DNA of 31,552 bases from positions 1 through 31,552 of the forward strand of contig CAZSNT010000123.1 of NCBI GenBank assembly GCA_964607765.1, written 5' to 3'. The stretch comes from CAZSNT01 sp964607765 (lineage in GTDB: Bacteria; Verrucomicrobiota; Lentisphaeria; Oligosphaerales; JABHEG01). The position numbers and the translations under genes were made by a program. The notes below the pieces were generated by a model that was not told where the DNA came from, did not search any database, and was given only the letters and a program-made list of their open reading frames with translations. Positions 26,530-31,552 of this stretch are shown in pieces (position 1 is the first letter of the stretch; every line of letters begins with the position of its first letter).

Positions 26530-28065
26530 TCACGTCAGGGCTTCAGGCCGCTCTATCCGGATATCCGAAACAAATGGGTTCGTCTGCATTTGGGAGGCGC
26601 TGGTGATGCGGCTTCCGGCAACGGTGACATCGTCGAAGGTGATCGCTCGGATGTTGCTCTCTGCCGACAGGCCGGTGAGGTTGATCAGGTTCCGGGGGTC
26701 GTCCAGCAGGCGCTGGTAGTTGCTCGTGTAGTTTCGATTGCCGGAACGGGCGCACGCGGCAAGGCCGGAATGCGGAGGGGGCTGGTAGAGCTCGACCTTG
26801 CGGAAGGTGATGTCGTGGATCGTTCCCAGGTTCGGATCCACGGTCCAGGGGGTGACCCTGATCCGCAGGTCGATCAGGGCCTTGAGCGTGCGCTCGACGC
26901 GGATGTCCTCGAAGAGCACGTCGGAGACATGGTCCCGGTCGCTCACCAGCACGCCGATGACGCCTTGGCCTCCGGGATGGGTGGCGTGAATGACATCGCA
27001 GTTCCTGATGGTGATGTTGCGGATGGGTTTGCGGATCTCGTAGGTGGCGCCAAAGGCGTATCCCCAGTCACTCCAGATGACGCAGTTCTCCACGAGCACG
27101 TTGTCCACTTCGCCGCCGGGCAACTCCGCTTCGGGCTCGACGAGGAAGCAGTCCTTGTTGCCGGTGTCCATGGCTTTGACCGAGATGCCGTCGTCGCGAT
27201 TGCGCAGGAAGCAGTTGCGGACGACCACGTTCTGACTGGACACGGTGTTGACGCCGTCGGAGTTGAAGAAGGCGCTGATCTGTTTGATGTTCTCGACCAG
27301 GCAATCCCGGCAGCGGTAGAGCGTGATGGTCCAGCAGGTGGCATCGAGGATGGTGATGCCGCTGATCCGGACGTTCTTGCAGCGGTTGAGACTGATCGGG
27401 TTTTTTCGGGCAAAGGCGTTGGCAATGTCGCTGGTGTCGATGATGCCCCGGCCGCGAATGGTGATGTTCTCGGCATCCCAGGCACTGATGAAGTGGTCGA
27501 GGTGGTGCAGCATGATGGGCCCGCGATGCTCGAGGCGCTCGAACGGTTCGTTATCGGCAATGGTCGCCTTGAGCACGGCTCCCGGCGCCAGGTAGAGCGT
27601 CTGGTTGTCGTGAAGCTCGATCTTGGCGCGCTCGTGGACGCCGGGGCCGAAGTAGAGGACGTTCGGGTCGTCGGCATCGGGCACGTCCTCTTCCGGCACG
27701 TCGGCGAACAGATGCAGCACGGGCCCGGTGTCGTCATAGGGCTCCACCGAGACCTGCTGGCCAGGTCGAATCGTGAAGCGGATCGTCTTGCCGGCGACTT
27801 CAGGCTCGATGCCGTAGGACAGCGGGCGGAGAATCGGGCCGGCATCGGCAGTGGGCTCTTCCCTCAGCAGGATCTCGATCTCGGCTTCGTCCTCGCACTC
27901 GAGGTGAGCGTAGCTGGCATAGTTGAAGTGGAAATGCTCGGCCAGCTTCGCTTCGGGCGTGCCCTCGGCGAAGGACTGGGGCGGCCGGGGGTTCCGCCAG
28001 TTGTAGACACGGGTTGTCGCCACGGGGACGATGCGTCCATCTGCCTTGATCTGAAACTCAGTCAT
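26530..28065 (-). CDS. GH28-like right-handed beta-helix protein
   Basis: This 511-residue protein has a beta-sandwich-like N-terminal part (1-140), then a parallel beta-helix resembling polygalacturonases of GH28. Motifs at the expected places are FFNSDGVNT (N268, D270) and NRDDGISVK (D291, D292). Family GH28 then has G-H-G, but here the site reads GYAFG (335-339), so the conserved His is missing. The substrate-binding R-I-K appears as RIR in LIDLRIRV. The three catalytic acids are therefore retained while a canonical auxiliary residue is changed, suggesting a different sugar substrate. There is no signal peptide. The ATG has no strong Shine-Dalgarno but begins 21 bp after the stop of the fusion gene, so translation may be coupled. 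Galacturonan activity is not established. Confidence 0.8.
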   Translation of the reverse strand: MTEFQIKADGRIVPVATTRVYNWRNPRPPQSFAEGTPEAKLAEHFHFNYASYAHLECEDEAEIEILLREEPTADAGPILRPLSYGIEPEVAGKTIRFTIRPGQQVSVEPYDDTGPVLHLFADVPEEDVPDADDPNVLYFGPGVHERAKIELHDNQTLYLAPGAVLKATIADNEPFERLEHRGPIMLHHLDHFISAWDAENITIRGRGIIDTSDIANAFARKNPISLNRCKNVRISGITILDATCWTITLYRCRDCLVENIKQISAFFNSDGVNTVSSQNVVVRNCFLRNRDDGISVKAMDTGNKDCFLVEPEAELPGGEVDNVLVENCVIWSDWGYAFGATYEIRKPIRNITIRNCDVIHATHPGGQGVIGVLVSDRDHVSDVLFEDIRVERTLKALIDLRIRVTPWTVDPNLGTIHDITFRKVELYQPPPHSGLAACARSGNRNYTSNYQRLLDDPRNLINLTGLSAESNIRAITFDDVTVAGSRITSASQMQTNPFVSDIRIERPEALT

Positions 28066-28086
28066 CTTGACATGCTCGGGCGGGAA

Positions 28087-31000
28087 TCACTCACGGTCTT
28101 GAAGCCAATCGGTTGGGGCTTGGTTGTCGGCTAGCTGCTTGTGCAGGGCGGTCGCCATCCGGTCGAGGCGTTGGGTTTGCTCGGGGTCGGCAGCCAAGTT
28201 GGTCATCTCCAGCGGATCGCGGTTGAGGTCAAAGAGAAAGGTCTTGCCCAACTCGGGGTGTTGCTCGGGTGCTTCGCGGTAACGGATGAGCTTATAGCCG
28301 TCGGCAGTGACCAGACTGGCCCAAAGCAGTTGCTCCGGCGCGTAGGTGGGATCGCTCTGGCGGCCCATTTCGTACTGCATGCAGAGAAAGTCGCTGCGCA
28401 CACTGGCTGTGGGATCGCGAAAGAGCGGCGTCAGCGACACGCCCCGCCGATGCGCGTCGGGCGGCAGGCGGACACCTGCGATCTCCGCACAGGTGGGAAA
28501 GATGTCTTGGAGCGAGACCAAGGCGTCGCACGTCTGGCCGGGCTGGATCAGGCGGGGGTAGCGAATGAGCAGCGGAACGCGAATGGACTCCTGCCAGGGG
28601 TGCCGCTTCCAGCCGAAACCATGTTCGCCCTGCATGACGCCGTTGTCGCTGGTGAAAATGATGAGGGTGTTATCGAGCTGTCCGCTCCTCTCCAGACTGG
28701 CCATGAGCGTGCCAACGCCTTCGTCGATGTCCTCGACCATCTCGGCAACACGCTCGTGGAATCCCGCGAACTGCTCGCGGCGTTTCGGGTTGGCGAAGAA
28801 GGCGCGGTCGAGTACGTGGCTGGCGACGGGCGGCAAGCCCTTGCCGGTGTACTTCCCGAGCCGGCGCCGCGACGGGTTGAACGGCCCATGCGGCGCGAAA
28901 GGCGACATGAAGATGAGAAAGGGCTTCTCGGCGGCAGTCTCTTCGCCGGCAAACCGGGCGGCCTCGGCGAACAGCACATCGGTCTGGTGCCCTGGCACAA
29001 CGCGGGGTTTGCCGTCGACTTTGTACACTTGGTCGTAGTAGAGCTGTGCTTCGCGGTATGCCCTGCAGGCCTTCGCGTCCTTTCTGTCGCCCGTGAAGCG
29101 CGACCAGTCCGGCCCCACGTTCATGAACCAGCGATCGTAGGCCTGCGCTCGGATCTGTTCCTCCAGCGCTTTGCCTTCATAGTACTTGCCGATCATGGCG
29201 CTGCGGTAGCCTTGCTCGCGGAAGGACTGCGGCAGATAGGGGCCGGGGTTGTCCGGGTAACAGTAGTTGTCTACGCGGCCATGCATCGAGGCGTAGCGGC
29301 CGGTGAGGATGGACATGCGCACCGGCCCGCAGAGCGGGGTCGGCACAAAGGCACGGGTAAAACGCATGCCTTCGCGCGCCAGCCGATCCAGATTCGGCGT
29401 CTGCACGTACGGATGGCCTTCGTGGCTCATCAGGTCGAAGCGCATGTCGTCGACCATGATCACCAGGATATTGGGGCGTTCGTTCGCGGAACCCGCAGCG
29501 CGCTCCTCGACGTTCTTCAGGTAGACGCGCCGCTCCGGAGCCTTGTTACGCTCGAAATCCCTGGCACGCCACGGTGGTATGAAGAAATCTGCCGTTGCCC
29601 CGATCTGGTTGTCCTTCAGAACCAGGCCGCTGGTGGAGGTGACCGCGATTGCCGGGTTGACCGAGCTGCTGACCCGGTTCCCGGTGATGCGGATCCCGTG
29701 GTGTGCGCCGACTGGCGCTACGTCGCTGCTGCCGCCATGGGCATACACGGCGATGGCGGTGTCGTGGCAGCCGGTGACGGTGTTGTTGGCGATGGTGATG
29801 TCACTGCTGCTGCCCGCCTCGAGCCAGAAGTACTCGGGAGCCAGCTTGATGGCTTGCCCCCAGTTGCCCACCAGACGGTTGTTCTCGATCCTGCCGTGGC
29901 TGGCCTTCGCCAGGATGCCGCGGCTCCGGTTCGGCCCCATGGTGCAGTCCACCACTTCGAATCCGTTGCCCAGCCGATTGGCCGACGCGATCACACTCCC
30001 CAAGGGCAGGTCCACCGCGCGATCAAGGACGATGGTCACCGTCTGCTTGGCGGCGAGCATGCGGTCGCGCGTAGGCGGGAAGAAGCGTTGCTTGCGGATG
30101 AATGCCTTCTCATTCTCAGTTGGCGGCTCGCCGCTCTCGATCGCCAGCACCTTGGCGTCGGGCAGCCGAACACCGCTGTAGGAGACCAACTCCACGGGGT
30201 CGCCCGCCTTCATGTTCGTGCTCCGTCCACGCTTGCCGATCACCCGCAGCCTGGGGCCGTCGCTGGCAGTCACCAGATGGTAGTCGCCGTTGATGGCAAT
30301 GCCGTCGTCGCCATTGTAGCGGGCGATGCAGTTGCGATAGCTGGGGCCGACATCGGCGAACTTGCTGTGGAAGCCGTCGGCATTCAGCGAGCGCAGTCGA
30401 TCGCCGCGTCGGTCGATGACGCAATGACGGTAGCGACTGGCGCTGCAATCAGACTCATAGAACCCGAAGGTGTTGGACGTGTACAAGGTGATGTGATCCA
30501 GAGTCACGCGATCGCTGGTCTCCATCACGACCGCATGCGGCAGCCAGCCACCGGGAGCGTGCTCGGACGCAACCACGATCAGGTCGCCGACTCGCTCGAT
30601 GGCGTGTTCTGGCCGGTTGTTTTGCGGCTTGGTCACCAGGATGCGCCGGGGAGCCAAGGCTTTGACCTCGAACCGGGTGTAGGTGTGGGTGCGGAGTTCG
30701 CGCGTGTCCGGCGCAAAGATCTCATACTTGCGGTTCACGACCGTGTCCGCCGCGGGATAGCCCGGCTCCAACTCGATTGTGTGCCGACGTTTGTCTGGGG
30801 ACATCGCAACGATGCGCCCCTGGGAGAACGGCAGCGGATCGTAGTCGATGATCAGGCCGCGTAAGGTCAGATTGCGGCAGTTCCTGATCGTCATCGCCCT
30901 GGTCGTTTCCGTGCAGACCAGCTCCACATCGTCGGCGATTATCTCCACGCCATTCAGGTTCTCCAGCAGCAGGTGCTGACGGTCCTGAGGCCGGACGCGG

Positions 31001-31161
31001 TACTTCCCCGGCGGGATCACGATGCGCGTCTGCCCCGAGGCGGCCGCCTGTTCGAGAAAGGCCCGAAGATCAGGCCGAGCGTCCGGCGCCACCGGCGCGC
31101 CGGGCACACTCGATCCAAGCACGATCATGGCCACGCCATACGTCATCTTCCAGTCCTTCAT
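28087..31161 (-). CDS. Beta-helix domain fused to type I sulfatase, exported
   Basis: This 1024-residue protein starts from the ATG at 31161, which has AGGAG eight bases upstream and a signal peptide (about 6-20). An ATG 33 codons upstream (31260) falls inside the palindromic element and is unlikely. Residues 25-540 form a right-handed parallel beta-helix. NADGFHSKF and RYNGDDGIAING (D285, D286) recall GH110-type and related glycosidases. After a charged linker, residues 562-1024 are a sulfatase: RPNILVIMVDDMRFD, the maturation motif CGPVR (611-615), and SDNGVMQGEHG. Two departures are visible. CGPVR has Val where Ser, Thr or Ala is usual, and the expected GKWH is GKYY (658-661), so the active-site His is replaced. 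No internal signal peptide or start precedes the sulfatase part, supporting a true fusion. It likely acts on sulfated glycans. Confidence 0.85.
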   Translation of the reverse strand: MKDWKMTYGVAMIVLGSSVPGAPVAPDARPDLRAFLEQAAASGQTRIVIPPGKYRVRPQDRQHLLLENLNGVEIIADDVELVCTETTRAMTIRNCRNLTLRGLIIDYDPLPFSQGRIVAMSPDKRRHTIELEPGYPAADTVVNRKYEIFAPDTRELRTHTYTRFEVKALAPRRILVTKPQNNRPEHAIERVGDLIVVASEHAPGGWLPHAVVMETSDRVTLDHITLYTSNTFGFYESDCSASRYRHCVIDRRGDRLRSLNADGFHSKFADVGPSYRNCIARYNGDDGIAINGDYHLVTASDGPRLRVIGKRGRSTNMKAGDPVELVSYSGVRLPDAKVLAIESGEPPTENEKAFIRKQRFFPPTRDRMLAAKQTVTIVLDRAVDLPLGSVIASANRLGNGFEVVDCTMGPNRSRGILAKASHGRIENNRLVGNWGQAIKLAPEYFWLEAGSSSDITIANNTVTGCHDTAIAVYAHGGSSDVAPVGAHHGIRITGNRVSSSVNPAIAVTSTSGLVLKDNQIGATADFFIPPWRARDFERNKAPERRVYLKNVEERAAGSANERPNILVIMVDDMRFDLMSHEGHPYVQTPNLDRLAREGMRFTRAFVPTPLCGPVRMSILTGRYASMHGRVDNYCYPDNPGPYLPQSFREQGYRSAMIGKYYEGKALEEQIRAQAYDRWFMNVGPDWSRFTGDRKDAKACRAYREAQLYYDQVYKVDGKPRVVPGHQTDVLFAEAARFAGEETAAEKPFLIFMSPFAPHGPFNPSRRRLGKYTGKGLPPVASHVLDRAFFANPKRREQFAGFHERVAEMVEDIDEGVGTLMASLERSGQLDNTLIIFTSDNGVMQGEHGFGWKRHPWQESIRVPLLIRYPRLIQPGQTCDALVSLQDIFPTCAEIAGVRLPPDAHRRGVSLTPLFRDPTASVRSDFLCMQYEMGRQSDPTYAPEQLLWASLVTADGYKLIRYREAPEQHPELGKTFLFDLNRDPLEMTNLAADPEQTQRLDRMATALHKQLADNQAPTDWLQDRE

Positions 31162-31169
31162 AGCAAGCG

Positions 31170-31174
31170 CTCCT
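31170..31174 (-). promoter_or_regulatory. Ribosome-binding site for the fusion gene
   Basis: AGGAG on the minus strand, eight bases before the ATG at 31159-31161. It supports starting there rather than at the upstream ATG at 31258-31260, which would add 33 residues translated from repeat DNA and put the signal peptide internal. Confidence 0.7.
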
Positions 31175-31190
31175 ACCTGATTCTCTTCGC

Positions 31191-31280
31191 ACGGGGTCAG
31201 GCCTTGACGTTTGACATTCTCACATGACTGTCTCCATGCGGTAGCTTTGCCTAATGGCAAAAGTCAAGGCCTGACCCCGT
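31191..31280 (+). repeat. 90-bp palindromic element, copy 1 (18-bp perfect terminal inverted repeats)
   Basis: ACGGGGTCAGGCCTTGAC (31191-31208) and its exact reverse complement (31263-31280) bound the element. Pairing continues inward imperfectly (TTTG with CAAA, CATT with AATG), giving about 26 paired bases and an apical loop near 34 nt. It matches 26401-26490 over its full length. It sits between a short truncated ORF and the start of the fusion gene, and supplies the last codons and stop of that ORF. Confidence 0.88.
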
Positions 31281-31464
31281 TAACTGTCTGTCCGTGCTCG
31301 GCTGCAGGCATCTGCACGACCGATTCGGGAAACACGTCGAGAATCTGCGATTGCATGGTGGGTTCGCCTCCGATGACGCTGGTGAGAGGCAGCGCGATGA
31401 GAGCGGCCAACGTCAGTCCGGCACAACGCCAACTGACGCTCTTGCTCAACGTGATCTGATGCAT
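31264..31464 (-). CDS. Short exported ORF, probably the 5' remnant of a longer gene
   Basis: These 66 residues start at an ATG with GAGGAG eight bases upstream, so initiation looks real. Residues 1-32 form a good signal peptide (hydrophobic 16-30, LTLAALIALPLTSVIGG). About 30 further residues follow (DVFPESVVQMPAAEHGQTV). The final NGVRP and the TGA lie in the terminal arm of the 90-bp palindromic element at 31191-31280, so the reading frame appears to have been cut by the element. The next gene, a beta-helix/sulfatase fusion, begins about 100 bp downstream with its own signal peptide. The part before the cut could be the start of a beta-helix or sulfatase protein, but this is a guess from position. 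I do not recognise the family. Confidence 0.5.
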   Translation of the reverse strand: MHQITLSKSVSWRCAGLTLAALIALPLTSVIGGEPTMQSQILDVFPESVVQMPAAEHGQTVNGVRP

Positions 31465-31472
31465 TCGTTCTG

Positions 31473-31478
31473 CTCCTC
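31473..31478 (-). promoter_or_regulatory. Ribosome-binding site of the short ORF
   Basis: GAGGAG on the minus strand, eight bases before the ATG at 31462-31464. It supports the view that this ORF is the genuine 5' end of a gene rather than a chance frame. Confidence 0.65.
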
Positions 31479-31508
31479 GTGCCGGCTTGCCCCCGCCTCG
31501 CTGGGACC

Positions 31509-31526
31509 GCCGAGCACCAGCTCGGC
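31509..31526. repeat. Short hairpin near window end
   Basis: GCCGAGC (31509-31515), loop ACCA, GCTCGGC (31520-31526) is a perfect 7-bp stem set in GC-rich intergenic DNA upstream of the short ORF. It resembles the other palindromes of the window in size but differs in sequence. There is only one copy here, so it may be another repeat family or a 3' hairpin of a gene beyond the window. Confidence 0.5.
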
Positions 31527-31552
31527 TCCGGCCTCTCCTGTGTCGCGCTTCC

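Noticed and set aside
26590..28134. 514-residue open frame on the plus strand
   Set aside because: Antisense to the GH28-like gene, with no recognisable domain and no ribosome-binding site.
28141..30864. 907-residue open frame on the plus strand
   Set aside because: Antisense to the beta-helix/sulfatase fusion, whose frame has clear family motifs. No motifs are seen in this frame.
31159..31260. Upstream start for the fusion gene at 31260
   Set aside because: It would begin inside the palindromic element and bury the signal peptide. The ATG at 31161 has a well-placed AGGAG.

Overview
The window reads as one scaffold of a metagenome-assembled or draft genome, with a 100-base run of N at 20842-20941. 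It is GC-rich. The gene content points to the PVC group of bacteria (Planctomycetota, Verrucomicrobiota, Kiritimatiellota or Lentisphaerota): three type I sulfatase domains, two GH29 fucosidases, parallel beta-helix proteins, an M60-like metallopeptidase, several PQQ-like beta-propeller proteins with signal peptides, and a 2664-residue modular exported protein. No rRNA, tRNA, CRISPR array, transposase gene or housekeeping gene was seen, so the lineage rests on gene families alone and is an inference.

Layout. 1-8464: three minus-strand genes for exported PQQ-like beta-propeller proteins. Two of them are long paralogs with a methyltransferase-like segment between the signal peptide and the propeller. 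8541-10292: a GH29 alpha-L-fucosidase without a signal peptide. 10525-18519 (plus): the giant modular protein (jelly roll, TIG, SdrD B-like, two beta-helix blocks, Ig-like modules, LamG, DUF11, cadherin-like, C-terminal GWNL repeats). 18584-20437: a sulfatase without a signal peptide. 20438-21134: the C-terminal remnant of a sialate O-acetylesterase-like gene, the assembly gap and a palindromic repeat. 21135-24542: a tight two-gene unit, M60-like peptidase then a second GH29 protein. 24920-26350 (plus): an exported sulfatase. 26530-31161: a GH28-like beta-helix protein preceded by a beta-helix/sulfatase fusion protein. 31264-31464: a short exported ORF that appears cut off by a repeat element.

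Taken together the genes suggest breakdown of sulfated, fucosylated glycans or glycoproteins (mucin-like or fucan-like): M60 peptidase for the protein backbone, sulfatases for ester sulfate, GH29 for fucose, beta-helix enzymes for other linkages, and an esterase remnant. Some enzymes carry signal peptides and others do not, which hints at processing in two compartments. The substrate cannot be fixed from sequence.

The intergenic DNA is rich in short palindromic repeats of at least five kinds, including a 90-bp element present twice (26401-26490 and 31191-31280) that aligns without gaps. The best candidates for something unusual are the exported methyltransferase-like/propeller proteins, the beta-helix/sulfatase fusion with altered active-site motifs, and the 90-bp palindromic element that appears to truncate a gene.
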